From Rhynchopus sp. YZ270_cl-10 (Eukaryota; Euglenozoa; Diplonemea; Diplonemida; Diplonemidae): 64,000 bases of DNA. The notes beneath the pieces were generated by a model that was not told where the DNA came from, did not search any database, and was given only the letters and a program-made list of their open reading frames with translations. A program made the position numbers and the translations under genes. The stretch lies in the NCBI GenBank assembly GCA_964035575.1, contig OZ037881.1, positions 248,001 through 312,000 on the forward strand, given 5' to 3'. Of the stretch, positions 18,736 to 29,738 are shown in pieces. How positions within the stretch are numbered: the stretch's first letter is position 1; each line of letters opens with the position of its first letter.

Positions 18736-19202
18736 GTTCCGCGGACTCTGAATGTGCATTTAGTGGACATACGCAACTTTAAAGAGAAAAGAGAGAGAAA
18801 GAAAAGAGGGAAAAGTTGGTTCACATCTCCATGTTGCGTTTTGATGGATAGTGAAAAGGAGTCTTAAGCCGTGGAGAGTGCACTGTGTGTGAACACACAC
18901 AAAAAGAAACAACGTTACAGTAACCAGTCCACTATGGGGGAAAGGTGTGCTTTTTTTAGACTTACTTCTAGACCTCTCCGACTCAAATAATATTTGGTTA
19001 TGGACTGCTGCGGGACAGCAACCACTACTTTAAAAAAAATGAACGTGAAAGATGAATGCAGTTGACGTAAGGTAGACGGTATCCTTGAATGTGTTTACTT
19101 CCAAGCTCTAAATGAACCTCAGATTTTTTGATTTTTTTTTTTGAGTGTTGACACACCCCATCTGCGGTCCCGAACTGTTTTGAAGAAAAAACAAAGAAAA
19201 GT

Positions 19203-19237
19203 TGATGATCCGAAGCCTTCTTGGTGCTTAATCACCT
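19203..19237 (-). repeat. Stem-loop type A, isolated
   Basis: GATGATCCGAAGCC-TTCTT-GGTGCTTAATCACCT, worn but recognisable type A, preceded by the same AAGAAAAGTT leader as other members. Orientation as in all others. Confidence 0.55.
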
Positions 19238-19246
19238 AAAAAAGAG

Positions 19247-19347
19247 TACCGTCTTCGTAAAAATGTTCGGCCGTAAAAAAGGACGTTCCAGAAAAATCCG
19301 GAAAAGGACGAACTTTATTACGGTCGAACATTTTTACGAAGACGGTA
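19247..19347. repeat. 101-bp foldback with 30-bp arms
   Basis: Arms 19247-19276 (TACCGTCTTCGTAAAAATGT...) and 19318-19347 pair with one mismatch around a 41-bp centre. Looks like a tiny foldback transposon or a stable hairpin. Its flanks show no obvious duplication. Confidence 0.75.
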
Positions 19348-19982
19348 GTTGAAACGTGCTAAAACGCACTCTCAGTTGAGCTCATACAAAAGGGTGGGGA
19401 CGTGAGTGTTCCGTACCGTAAGAGAACGGAGGCGGTTCACAACCGCTCGGCGAAGCACGCTACCTCTTTAAACCCTAGCCAAAAATGAATACATAAATTA
19501 TAAAAAGGATAAAAAATGTGCAAAGCGTTCTTTTGTACCCCTGCTAACGACCCTGCTCTCGCAACTCTCTAGAAAAGAAAAAAAGACTCTAAAATGAACA
19601 ACAAAAAAAAGTGAAGCAAAATTGTGAAACAAAATACCTCTGTGGACAATTCGCACAATTGGAGTCACCATTTTTTTTTTGTCAAATTCACAAAATTATT
19701 TTCATCATATGCAATCAATAAATTGATAGTATATGGTGAGGGATCAACAAAAATGGTCAAATTCACAAAATTAAAAAAAAACACACTACACACTGGGAAG
19801 TAGGGCAGAAGAACACTACATCCCATCATGGCTCCACAGGAAGGCGGGGAGGGAAAAAAAAAGGGCCGAACGTCTCAGACAGACGCAGACATCACTGGCT
19901 CTAGCGCACAATTGAATCTCTTTTTGTGATATGCAGACTTCTTTCTATCGGAACCCCAACCCTCCCGGACCCCCCCATAACG
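19348..19982. other. Gene-free AT-rich spacer
   Basis: Contains a direct repeat GTCAAATTCACAAAATTA (19681 and 19754) around ATGCAATCAATAAATTGATA, which recurs in similar form at 29150-29172. No gene. Confidence 0.4.
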
Positions 19983-20101
19983 CAGTGCTGTAAGAATACG
20001 TATTCTGGAGCGTATTCTTACGTATTCTGGGGCGTATTCCGTAAGAATACGCTTCAGAATACGTATTCTTACGTATCCGCAAGCGTATTCTTACAGCACT
20101 G
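19983..20101. mobile_element. 119-bp hAT-like MITE
   Basis: Terminal inverted repeats CAGTGCTGTAAGAATACG at both ends. Flanked by CCATAACG (19975-19982) and CCCTGACG (20102-20109), an 8-bp duplication with two changes. The body is almost all GTATTC/GAATAC palindromes. CAGTG ends and 8-bp duplications are typical of hAT elements. Too short to code; moved in trans if at all. Confidence 0.7.
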
Positions 20102-20319
20102 CCCTGACGGTGGCAGTGTTGAACATTTCGATGAATTTTTCCCATCGGACAATATAGCTTGCATTTTGCGTATTCTAGCAAAATATACCAGAATACACAG
20201 TCATCATTACCCACCACGAAGGTTTGGCTGTGTTATGCGTTCTGGTGCATTTTACGAGAAAACATCAGTACACAGCCGCATATTTTGACAGTCTGATGGG
20301 TTAAAAAAAAGATCGGGTC

Positions 20320-20510
20320 TTTTGTTTGTGCGCTCAAAGCCGGGAAAACAAAAAGGTGAAAAAATGTGTTAAACTGAAGTACGGTTGTTGTGGTTAATTG
20401 AGTACTCAAAGAAAACAAGCAAGCTTCTGTTTTTTTCAATCCGTTTTGTTTGCCCTGCAGCGCTGCCTCCAATCTTTTTAGAATTGACAACAAGTTGTTT
20501 TATCAAAAAA
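20320..20510. repeat. 191-bp duplicated segment, copy 1
   Basis: Essentially identical to 24232-24422. It begins TTTTGTTTGTGCGCTCAAAG and is bounded here by a direct repeat GATCGGGTCTTTTGTTTGTG (20311 and 20511). No coding signal. From 20511 to 21000 there is only low-complexity sequence and a long T run. Confidence 0.8.
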
Positions 20511-21000
20511 GATCGGGTCTTTTGTTTGTGCGCTCAAAGCCGGTCATTATTGGAACACCCCCCTCCCCTCCCCCCTTGTTCTATAAGAGGCTAAAAGGGG
20601 GAAAACGAGGTGACCTCGAGGATGACTAGTCCGAGTGTGTGATGTTATCAGTACATCAGCTCGCAAAAAATCGGTTCCTCTCAGTTCCTGTATTCCACTT
20701 CCACCACGTGAACAGTGTGATTTGAGGCTTGAGGCTTTTTCTTTTTCTTTTTTTTTTTTTTTTTTATACAGCAAGAAACTACAGTAAGCTCCGCTGGGAG
20801 AGAGGGAGATTTTATATCGGGGCATCGAGGGAGAAGGCACTCCCTACGCCCCACGGACAGTCAGAGAATCGTTCTACAACGGAGGATTGGCTCAGCGTAC
20901 GTTATTACGGTACGTGAATACGGTTACGAAATCCGGGGTCTAGTAGACGGGAAGGGATGTCAGTAGGGTGGTCTGTCGAACCGGACGCAAAACAGGTGGA

Positions 21001-21815
21001 TTAACGTTGCTGTGGAGATAATGTAGTGGAGCAGCAGTAGAGTCGGGGTTCAAGAGAGACGCCGCAATCCAAGCTAGCAATAACCCCTGTGTTGTCGACG
21101 TGGACAGTCACGGCGCGGTTCGGCAGACAAGTTGCCAGCAGGGTGGCAGCATAAATACTGCATACAGTTCCTTCTTCCCTTCCCTGCCAAATCAAACCTA
21201 GTCTATGTCGCAGTCTGACATCCAGAGGAGTCGGACATCGGTAGTCCCAGTGCGTGGACCAGCCCCTAAGCACAGCGATGAGGCATCACCAGAAAAGCAT
21301 ACTCTGCTCCTAGGTGAGGTCCAAAGTGTTGAGAAGTCGCCATATTAGTGATCCATTTTGGAGCCATGTTAATTGTCCTCTCAACGAGGTTTACATGAAG
21401 GCCAACATCAGAACCCTCAGTTTGTAGTGGTGAGACTTCGTCCAACGTCAAGCTGTAGTGATACGCGCACCAGGTGGATGTCTCTTCGTGTTGCTGTGAA
21501 GAGAATATAGCGGAGCGGTAGTAGAGCCGGGGTTCAAGAGAGACGTCGCAATCATTACCATCCAAGCTAGCAAGAACCCCTGTGTTGCCGATGTGGATAG
21601 TCACGGCGCAGTTCGGCAGAAAAGAAGCCAGCAAGGCGACAGCCGCCCATACTGCCTGTTGGTAAATGCAACAAAAGTCAAACAACCTCCTGCCTATGAC
21701 GCATCAGCGTAGATGCTGGTAACTTTGACACGTTATGTCTCAACGAGGCTCACATGAAGGCCTGCAACAGAACCCTCAGTTATAGTGGTGAGACTTCTCC
21801 CAACGTCAACCTGTA
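21001..21815 (-). repeat. Internally duplicated region with possible RNase H-like relic
   Basis: Two diverged copies of about 190 bp (21001-21190, 21489-21690) and a second duplicated block (21376-21450, 21738-21815). The first pair encodes, on the minus strand, LPNRAVTVHVDNTGVIASLD and a sister version; this resembles the central strand of RNase H-type domains of retroelements of the LTR/DIRS sort. If so, it is an old, broken fossil. The family call is weak. Confidence 0.3.
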
Positions 21816-21840
21816 ACAAGTGCATAGTGCTCTGAAGCGT

Positions 21841-21890
21841 GAAGATGCCTCTACGCGTCGTTTCTGATCCTGCGAAAACTACGCTATCCA
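21841..21890. repeat. 50-bp segment duplicated at 24182
   Basis: GAAGATGCCTCTACGCGTCG and the following 30 bp recur at 24182-24231 with two changes, where they abut the 191-bp duplicated segment. From 21891 to 22565 no gene or other repeat is seen. Confidence 0.8.
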
Positions 21891-22565
21891 ACCAAAAGAA
21901 TTGTACCGCCTCTACTGAGTGAACGCTTTCCGCTTCAAGAGTAGATGAGACAGCTTAACCGGCTGAGGAGCAGGTCTGTATCCCATGGGGAGTCTGCGCA
22001 TTTGGAATGTACGGTTCCGAAGAGGGTCGAGCCTTGATGTGCAAGCCAAACTGCAAAAGGACTAAGCTCGAAAACCGAGCTCCTGAAAATAGCAGTTGGT
22101 CAGAGCATATCCCTGATCGTTGCACACAGCAGGGTCTCGTTGATGTAGCACTGTTCGGGAGCTGTGTCTTCAGCTGTTGGAGAAATAGGTAACCTCGCCT
22201 TCTGTAACAGGAGGCAAGACGGGAAAGTGTGTAGTGTTGTAAATATGGGTAGCGTTGGTGAAGGGAAGTCGATGAGGCGCAGACGACAGTAGGTCAGTTC
22301 TGGCATCCATATCTCGAAGTGCTGGTTGGGAGCCTTATGGGAGCTGGAAGGGTTGGTGAAGATAGTGGAAGGAAGGTCGTGGGTCGTGTGTTGGTAGTCT
22401 TGTGTCACTTGGGCCGTGTCCTTCGGCGCCTCCTTCCGCTGATTCTTGTGAGACGCGGGGTTCCCAAAAACCTGGCCACCTCCGATCTTCTCCTGCTTGA
22501 GCTTTTATCTGCGGCATTCGTGGCATCCTGGTAAGCGACCACTGCTCCCATGTCCACGAAGCGGC

Positions 22566-24045
22566 GATGGACAAGCCCTAAAGCGTTACAACAAGCCACT
22601 AAACGTGGACAACAAAGCATTATAACAAGTAACTAAGCATGGACAGGCCACTCCTCGTGGACAAGTCGCTGAACGTGGACAAGCCACTCATCGTGGACAA
22701 GTCACTAAGTGCTACATTTGCGTAACTAAGGACAGGCCACTCCTCGTGGCCAAGTCATTGGGCGTGGACAAGCCACTAAGCGTTACATTTGAGTAATTAA
22801 GGACAGGTCCTCGTGGACAAGTCACTGAGCGTGGACAAGTGTTACATTTGAGTAACTAAGGACAGGTCACTAAGTGTTACATTGAGTAACTAGGGACAGG
22901 CCACTCATCGTGGACAAGTCACTGAGTGTGGACAAGCCACTAAGTGTTACATTTGAGTAACTAAGGACAAGCCACTGCTCGTGGACAAGTCACTGGGCGT
23001 GGACAAGCCACTAAGTGTCACATTTGAGTAACTAAAGACAAGCCACTCCTCGTGGACAAGTCACTGAGCGTGGACAAGCCACTAAGTGTTACATTTGAGT
23101 AACTAAAGACAAGCCACTCCTCGTGGACAAGTCACTGAGTGTGGACAAGCCACTAAGTGTTACATTTGAGTAACTAAGGACAAGCCACTCCTCGTGGACA
23201 AGCCACTAAGTGTTACATTTGAGTAACTAAAGACAAGCCACTCCTCGTGGACAAGTCACTGGGCGTGGACAAGCCACTAAGTGTTACATTTGAGTAACTA
23301 AAGACAAGCCACTCCTCGTGGACAAGTCATTGGGCGTGGACAAGCCACTAAGTGTTACATTTGAGTAACTAAGGACAGGCCACTGCACGTGGACAAGTCA
23401 CTGGGCGTGGACAAGCCACTAAGTGTTACATTTGAGTAACTAAGGACAGGCCACTGCACGTGGACAAGTCACTGGGCGTGGACAAGCCACTAAGTGTTAC
23501 ATTTGAGTAACTAAAGACAAGCCACTCCTCGTGGACAAGTCATTGGGCGTGGACAAGCCACTAAGTGTTACATTTGAGTAACTAAGGACAGGCCACTGCA
23601 CGTGGACAAGTCACTGGGCGTGGACAAGCCACTAAGTGTTACATTTGAGTAACTAAAGACAAGCCACTCCTCGTGGACAAGTCATTGGGCGTGGACAAGC
23701 CACTAAGTGTTACATTTGAGTAACTAGTTACATTAAAGCAACTAAGGACAAGCCACTGCACGTGGACAAGTCATTGGGCGTGGACAAGCCACTAAGTGTT
23801 ACATTTGAGTAACTAAGGACAGGCCACTGCACGTGGACAAGTCACTGGGCGTGGACAAGCCACTAAGTGTTACATTTGAGTAACTAAGGACAGGCCACTG
23901 CACGTGGACAAGTCACTGGGCGTGGACAAGCCACTAAGTGTTACATTTGAGTAACTAGTTACATTAAAGCAACTAAGGACAAGCCACTGCACGTGGACAA
24001 GTCACTGGGCGTGGACAAGCCACTAAGTGTTACATTTGAGTAACT
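22566..24045. repeat. 71-bp minisatellite, about 20 units
   Basis: Unit: AAGTGTTACATTTGAGTAAC, TAAGGACAAGCCACTCCTCG, TGGACAAGTCACTGGGCGTG, GACAAGCCACT. Spacing is exactly 71 bp through most of the array. Each unit carries three small dyads (CACTAAGTG, GTTAC...GTAAC, CCACTCCTCGTGG). The left edge (22566-22900) is diverged and has shortened units; the right part is nearly uniform with two alternating variants (CCACTCCTCG and CCACTGCACG). No frame runs through it. Confidence 0.95.
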
Positions 24046-24117
24046 TGGGGATTGACCCCATGGATGGGAACAGACTCGTCGTCTGTGTTACCGACCAACT
24101 CTGTGGCGGCCATTCGA

Positions 24118-24169
24118 AGCACTGGTGCCCCCTGACGGATGGCATAACAGCACGGGGGGCACCAGTGCT
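24118..24169. repeat. 15-bp hairpin right of the minisatellite
   Basis: AGCACTGGTGCCCCC and GGGGGCACCAGTGCT pair perfectly around 22 bp. It lies about 70 bp past the array. Confidence 0.75.
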
Positions 24170-24181
24170 GTTAAGAAACAA

Positions 24182-24424
24182 GAAGATGCCTCTACGCGTC
24201 GTTTCTGATCCTGCAAAAACTACGTTATCCATTTTGTTTGTGCGCTCAAAGCCGGGAAAACAAAAAGGTGAAAAAATGTGTTAAACTGAAGTACGGTTGT
24301 TGTGGTTAATTGAGTACTCAAAGAAAACAAGCAAGCTTCTGTTTTTTTCAATCCGTTTTGTTTGCCCTGCAGCGCTGCCTCCAATCTTTTTAGAATTGAC
24401 AACAAGTTGTTTTATCAAAAAAAA
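24182..24424. repeat. Mosaic of two upstream segments
   Basis: 24182-24231 copies 21841-21890 and 24232-24422 copies 20320-20510; the two sources lie 1.3 kb apart and in the other order. The junction is at 24231/24232. From 24425 to 24724 nothing is recognised. Confidence 0.8.
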
Positions 24425-24724
24425 TCCATCAAGAATGCAGAACACAGTCCACCTAACCTACCCGACTATTTTGTGCTAAACTCAGCGAACAAAAACAGGC
24501 TATTTTCATTACTCACCCTCTCTTATTATAGATGCCAAAAAAAAAAGGGCGCTACTTTACATTCTACAGATTCGTTTTAAAAGAAATGCCCGCCAAATAG
24601 GTAGGTCATCGTACTATACTTACAGGTTTTTTTTTTACATTCACTTCAAAAAAATACTACTTGAAACGTTTGTGAACATTTTCTTTTCGCACATTCCATT
24701 TTCCCCCCCTCGCCCTCCCTCAAT

Positions 24725-26947
24725 TCACGCAGGCCATTGCAAAGGGCGGATAATCGCGTCACCTGAGGCATCGCTGATTGAGAGCCAACCTGGGATGGGA
24801 GAGGTAATTCGCGCACGTCTGGCACGTGTCTCAACCACCTCCACGACAGTTCCTGTGGGGAGGGTGGAATGCGGTGTGTTCGGGACACTGATCACCGCTG
24901 AGTCGAGCGACTCCGACTCTCGAAGCAACGCACCGTTCGCAGCCATGACAATGTGGTACACCTTCCGCCTCGGAGACGGCGACCTCGTGGCTGAAGTCTG
25001 CCTCACCTCCACCGTCCCCGCATCCCTCCCGATGGACGCCATTCTCTCCCCCAGATCCTCCATCTGCTTATGCACCGCCGTGTAGGACGCATCGGTGCTC
25101 CTCGCAGGCATCTCCCTCTCCACAGCTGCCGCGGCTGCTGGCGTTGTCCCTTTCCCCCTACCATATCTCGGCCCTGCGCGTGCAGATGCTCGTAACGAAA
25201 CCTGCTGTGAAGGCGGTCTCGGTGCACCACCACTATAACTCCGTGCGGTGCTGTTTTGTATTCTCCCTAAGGGGGAGCGACGTCGGGGGTGTGCCAAAGG
25301 AGGGCTGCTGTATCCACCTGGCCCCCCTGCTGGGCCACCTGGACCAGGAGAGTGGAGGTAGGTGGAAGAGCTTCTGCTGCCAACAGGAGTGCTGCTCCGT
25401 GGTCGTGGGACGACTGAATCGAGCTCCAATTCGGTGTCAGGGAGAGGTGCGCCAGGGCGGGCACGGCCATGAGGGATGCGAGAGGAAGGTGTTGTGGCTG
25501 TCTTCGACGCAGACCCACTGCGCACCTTCGTGATGGTCGTTGTCGTGGTAGTTGTGGTGGTTTCGCGGCGGGTGTGGTCCTCGCTGCTGACCCGGCTTTT
25601 GTCGCTGTTCATAAATTCGATGTTTTCATAAAAAAAGTCGGGCTGCTCAATTTCCTGCCCCGGATGCGCTACAGTCACAACCTTCGACCGCTGCCCTGTC
25701 TGCGAGGTAGGGGATACCTGCTGCTTTGCGGCGGGTCCTAACGAAAGGAAGGACTGATTCCCTTCGCGTTCAAATTGGTCGGAATACATGAAAAGCGGGC
25801 TGCGCTGGCTGTTCAGGGAGGCGCTGGCGGGGCCACTTGGTGCAGCTTCACTCCTCGGCGACGGCGACCGCCTGGACCGCAGTGAACGAAGTGACGCGAC
25901 ACTACCATTCCCCACACCACCACCATGCCCCCCCACATCCCGCCTCCGCACAATCGGCGACGACACCACTGACGACGCGCCCCGCCTCAGATAGCTCTTT
26001 GGCCTCTCTGCCGATGCCTTCCTCGGTGGTGGGTGTACAATAGAAAAACACTGACTCGGTTCGACCCTGCTTTCCGGTACCACAATGTCAACGTGGACAC
26101 CCCCCGCAGACGAGACATTGCATGCATTAAGAAACCTCTCCGCGTGGCTAAACGACCACGCCTCCCCAGGCATGCCCAGCATATGGATCAACCCCGACCG
26201 TTGCGTCTCCCCCATATCGTCGGCGCCGCAGATGGCGATTTTGGCTTCATAAAAATTATCTAATTTGCCTCTTTGACGTCTTCGCAGAATGGAACCTGAC
26301 GGCTCACATGGCACCACACTACCACAACGCACATCTGACACATCTAACATAGTATTACTCCCACCTCCGTAGTTGTGAGAACGGAGGAAGGCGCACATTG
26401 AAGTGTACACATCATGTTGAATCGCAATACGTAGTTGACACGCAGACGCGGCAAGAACCTTCTGAAACGTCGCATGCGGAAGCCGTGCCACAGAAAGGAG
26501 CAGCGTAGCTTGGGTCAGCAAAAACGGGGATTTGGTTCCCCTTGAGGCTTGCGACCGTGGGCTTCCCGAAGGGGACCGCGTAGACGCAGACGACGACACG
26601 GAGGAGACCGATCGAATTGAAGGGCTTTTGCATCGCTGTGACGTTTTCGGGCGTTCGCTATAGACATCCCATCCACCCCCCTCTGTATACCCTGTGGAAG
26701 GTGGGTGGACCTTAGGGGAGCGCTCTTCTGTACCCTCCTCTTTGATGGGGTTACCGTACCATTCGCGGTCCTGCTGTGTTTGGGATTGTGTTTGCGGGGG
26801 TTGTGTAGATGATGCAATTTCAGACACAGAACGGTGTTGGTGTTGATGTTCTCGTTGTTGTTGTCCCCGCCTCTCCACCCCCCTAGGCGAAACCTCCGGG
26901 GAACTTGGCGGAGGAGAATCCGAATGAAAACTCCCCCCTCTTCGCAT
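24725..26947 (-). CDS. Ser/Pro-rich protein with C-terminal SH3-like domain
   Basis: 740 residues. Start set at MRRGGSFHSD, whose ATG follows CTTTTCTCTTCTTAG by five bases (CACAATG). A long disordered N-terminal third (Ser, Arg, Pro, Gln) is followed by a folded block at about 140-320 (ARLPHATFQKVLAASACQLR ... FYEAKIAICGADDMG), which I cannot name. More disorder follows, then about residues 660-740 an SH3-like beta-barrel (VYHIVMAANGALLRES...LPTGTVVEVVETRARRAR...PGWLSISD), a pattern known from bacterial-type SH3 and many protist cytoskeletal proteins. Single exon. Probably cytoskeletal or scaffold; function unknown. Confidence 0.75.
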   Translation of the reverse strand: MRRGGSFHSDSPPPSSPEVSPRGVERRGQQQREHQHQHRSVSEIASSTQPPQTQSQTQQDREWYGNPIKEEGTEERSPKVHPPSTGYTEGGGWDVYSERPKTSQRCKSPSIRSVSSVSSSASTRSPSGSPRSQASRGTKSPFLLTQATLLLSVARLPHATFQKVLAASACQLRIAIQHDVYTSMCAFLRSHNYGGGSNTMLDVSDVRCGSVVPCEPSGSILRRRQRGKLDNFYEAKIAICGADDMGETQRSGLIHMLGMPGEAWSFSHAERFLNACNVSSAGGVHVDIVVPESRVEPSQCFSIVHPPPRKASAERPKSYLRRGASSVVSSPIVRRRDVGGHGGGVGNGSVASLRSLRSRRSPSPRSEAAPSGPASASLNSQRSPLFMYSDQFEREGNQSFLSLGPAAKQQVSPTSQTGQRSKVVTVAHPGQEIEQPDFFYENIEFMNSDKSRVSSEDHTRRETTTTTTTTTITKVRSGSASKTATTPSSRIPHGRARPGAPLPDTELELDSVVPRPRSSTPVGSRSSSTYLHSPGPGGPAGGPGGYSSPPLAHPRRRSPLGRIQNSTARSYSGGAPRPPSQQVSLRASARAGPRYGRGKGTTPAAAAAVEREMPARSTDASYTAVHKQMEDLGERMASIGRDAGTVEVRQTSATRSPSPRRKVYHIVMAANGALLRESESLDSAVISVPNTPHSTLPTGTVVEVVETRARRARITSPIPGWLSISDASGDAIIRPLQWPA

Positions 26948-26951
26948 TGTG

Positions 26952-26980
26952 CTAAGAAGAGAAAAGCAGAAAAGCAAGTT
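26952..26980 (-). promoter_or_regulatory. Strong polypyrimidine-AG acceptor at the 26947 start
   Basis: AACTTGCTTTTCTGCTTTTC then TCTTCTTAG, followed by CAC-AATG-like context. Among the best acceptor-like sites in the window; its position five bases before the ATG leaves hardly any 5' UTR. Confidence 0.55.
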
Positions 26981-27376
26981 AAAAAGGAAAGGAGGGTGCT
27001 TACGATGCTACTCCATAAGGTAGGAAAGAGAGATGAGCAAAGTGAAGAAAGTGCAGTAAAAATTCACGGAAAAGGGGAAAAGGGGGAAAAAGGGGGAAAA
27101 GGGGTTTTTTTCTGTTAAGGAGAATGTGTAGAGGAATGAAATAAGGGGATATGGTGTGGCTGACCCCAAAAATAGCAGAAAGTAGCAGAAAATAGCCCAA
27201 AAAAAAAAGCACCCCCTTCAGCAGGGTTCTAGGTCCAAAAAAAAAAAAAGGGAAACGGAAAATGTGTTTTGAAAAAAAAAATTCCGCGCTGCGCGCGGAA
27301 AATTCCTACCCCACAACAGCCCCAAAAAATTGATGCTACCCATACGTAATGTCAAGTCGAGGACATCCTTCGCATA
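26981..27376. other. Gene-free spacer
   Basis: Purine-rich (GGGAAAAAGG repeats at 27070-27110), then A-rich. It has a short GC dyad TTCCGCGC-TGC-GCGCGGAA at 27282-27300. Confidence 0.5.
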
Positions 27377-27502
27377 ATGGAGAGGGATAACCCGATTCCC
27401 AACGAACTGCCGGACAATCTCCTAGGGGTGATCATCCAAGAATGTGTGGCACGAAAGAATCGTGCACCCGAACCTCACCCCTATGATGATGATGATCTGT
27501 GA
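27377..27502 (+). CDS. Small plus-strand ORF or orphan last exon
   Basis: 41 codons, MERDNPIPNELPDNLLGVII then an acidic PYDDDDL end. The frame is also open for ten codons upstream (CQVEDILRI). Composition is coding-like compared with the flanks, and the acidic tail is a natural C-terminus. But all firm genes are on the other strand and no upstream exon with a good donor is seen. It may be a gene relic. No family recognised. Confidence 0.25.
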   Translation: MERDNPIPNELPDNLLGVIIQECVARKNRAPEPHPYDDDDL

Positions 27503-27584
27503 CAGTCGACTAGAAAAGCGACACAAAGATACACTTTGTATTCTTTGTTCAGGAGCAGGGGGGCCTATACAGGTTCGCCCAAGT

Positions 27585-27868
27585 TCCTGGCGAAGCCACG
27601 GTACGCAACATTTATAAAAATGTTGACATAAAATGGCACGGTCGCTAGTAATTCTCATCAGTTTCCGTAAATTTTACTTACGTATTTTGCTAAAACGAAA
27701 GTTTCTGGCGAAGCCACAGTACGCAACATTTCCAAAAAATACGCTTAAAATTGCACTTTTTTTACAGCCAAACTATGTCATGGCAAGGGTTGTTGCAAGC
27801 TTGCGCCGCAGGCGCACGGTACGCTACTTTTTTTCTTTCGCCATGATGCATGCTTCCTTTTCCTTCTG
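27585..27868. repeat. Dispersed repeat D, copies 2 and 3
   Basis: 27703-27868 is a near full copy of 18391-18560; 27585-27640 repeats only the first part (GCGAAGCCACGGTACGCAAC). The GCGCCGCAGGCGC stem-loop is conserved. From 27869 to 29233 there is low-complexity DNA with no gene; worn type-A hairpin-like sequences lie at 28543-28571 and 28603-28637. Confidence 0.6.
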
Positions 27869-29233
27869 AATGCGAGCATTTTTGTATGGGAAATTGAGAT
27901 TTTTTTGGGTAGCAAAAAATTCTGTTGTGAGTGAGTGTAGGAGGGACCCACGGTTTCTGGGATTATTTTTTGGGGGGCACCTGGGTACTACCCCCCAAAA
28001 AAAAGAAATCCCCCCCAAAAAAAAAAAAAAAAACCGGATTTAACGGAAAATGTGTTACACATTTTCCGTATACTATACCTAGGACCCTGCCTTCAGCTAC
28101 ACCAGGAGAATTGAAAGTACCCGACACCGTGTAACCCCCAGGTTGAGGATGGGGTTTTTGACAAAGAGAAATAAAGAAAAATGTTGAAAATGTCAGAAGG
28201 AAGAGAGAAAAAAAACAGAGCAAATTGGGGATTTAAAGGGAGGTCAGGTGGTGTCGATTGGAGGAGTCAAAAGGGAGGGGGGGGGGGAGAGAGAGGGTGT
28301 TCTAGTGTTGAGCGAAGGCATCATTTATTTTCTGTAGTTTTTTTTTTTTAAAGATGTGTTCTTCCTTTTTTTGCGACTCAGGGTCGACAAAAGAAGAGTA
28401 CCCCCCTCCCCCACCACCCCCCGACAAAGAGCAGGTCAGACCGTGCCTCTAAATGGCAATTATTGTGATGAACACGAAAATAGGAAACTTCGGCAGTCTC
28501 ATCTTGGTACGCTGACCACGTCGTACGCAAAAAACAAAGACGGGATGATACGAAGCCTTTCTTGGTCACCTGAAATAGTTACCTAATAAAAGAGAAGTTA
28601 GTAAAATGAACCTAAGTCTACACGCTGGTCAGGTCCAGGTGGGGATAGCAAAAAAGCGGAACAATTGCTAACCCTTTATAACCTCAACCAGCCCAATTTT
28701 GGGCAAAAAATCACCTTGCCTCTGGTAAAACCCGCGAAAAAATCAGTGGGAACTGCTCTCTAAGTTCTTCCATGGAACAGCCACCGCTTTTTTTGCTGTT
28801 CCACCTGGACCTGATAAGCAAGCATATTGACTACTGGCTAGGATCCACACCAGCTTACTCTTGTCACTCTGATAGCGGATTTGCTCCCCTGAGATCAGTG
28901 ATCAAAGAGCTAAAAAAAACAAAACAAAATGCTAGCCGTTCCATTCGCTTTCCCTCTTTTGGAAAAACTCTACGCAGTCCAGGTACCATCAAAAGCAATT
29001 TTTGATCTTCCTTTTGGGACCCCTGAAAAACTGTTACACGACATTTAAGTGTTCTTGAGATTCTCCCTTTAACCGGAGCCCTTTTATGGTTAAAAAAAAA
29101 ACAAGGCTTGTGGCATGACAATAGTGAACGTAGAAGGGTATTTCGATATATGCATTCAATAAATTGATAGCATAATAGACAACGCCATGAATAGCGTTAA
29201 ACACTTCAAAAACAAAATAAAGAAAAGTTTTAT

Positions 29234-29269
29234 AAGATGATCCTAAGCCTCTCTGTGCTTAGTCACCTT
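29234..29269 (-). repeat. Stem-loop type A (after the lectin receptor gene)
   Basis: AAGATGATCCTAAGCC-TCTCT-GTGCTTAGTCACCTT, a clean type-A hairpin with the AAAGAAAAGTTTTAT leader. It lies 470 bp past the stop at 29739. Confidence 0.75.
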
Positions 29270-29440
29270 GGTCACAAATAAACAAAATGGACAGAACAAA
29301 ATTTAAAAAAAAGAAGAAACCAAACTTCGAAACGGAGTAAAAGAAGAATCAATGCAACAAAGCGTTGTTCTCCGTGACCATTTAAATGGCGTTGTGCACG
29401 AAAAATATAAACAGAACTTTTGCAAAAAAACAAAACAAAA

Positions 29441-29471
29441 AAGATGAATGTGGCTCTTATATACACACATC
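29441..29471 (-). repeat. Stem-loop type B (after the lectin receptor gene)
   Basis: AAGATGAATGTGG-CTCTTATA-TACACACATC; 268 bp past the stop, before the type-A copy in transcript order. Confidence 0.65.
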
Positions 29472-29738
29472 GTTTACATACGTCCACCCTAGCCGATTGT
29501 GCAAAATATTTTAAAAAAGGTGTTATGTAAATAACAAAAACCACCTCGCAAACTTAATAATCTGGCAACGCACCGGCCACGCAAAGTGGTCATCAGTTTC
29601 CCCCCCACACACACACACAAAATACCTCCACCTGCATCGCCATAGTGATACCTTTTGTTTAAGTATGCAACACAGTACGGTAGTCATTATGCTGACTACC
29701 GCACTGTGCATGTTTCCGCCCCCCCCCTCCACCCCAGT

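Noticed and set aside
22566-24045. CRISPR-like array
   Set aside because: Units are contiguous 71-bp repeats without unique spacers, in a eukaryotic context; this is a minisatellite.
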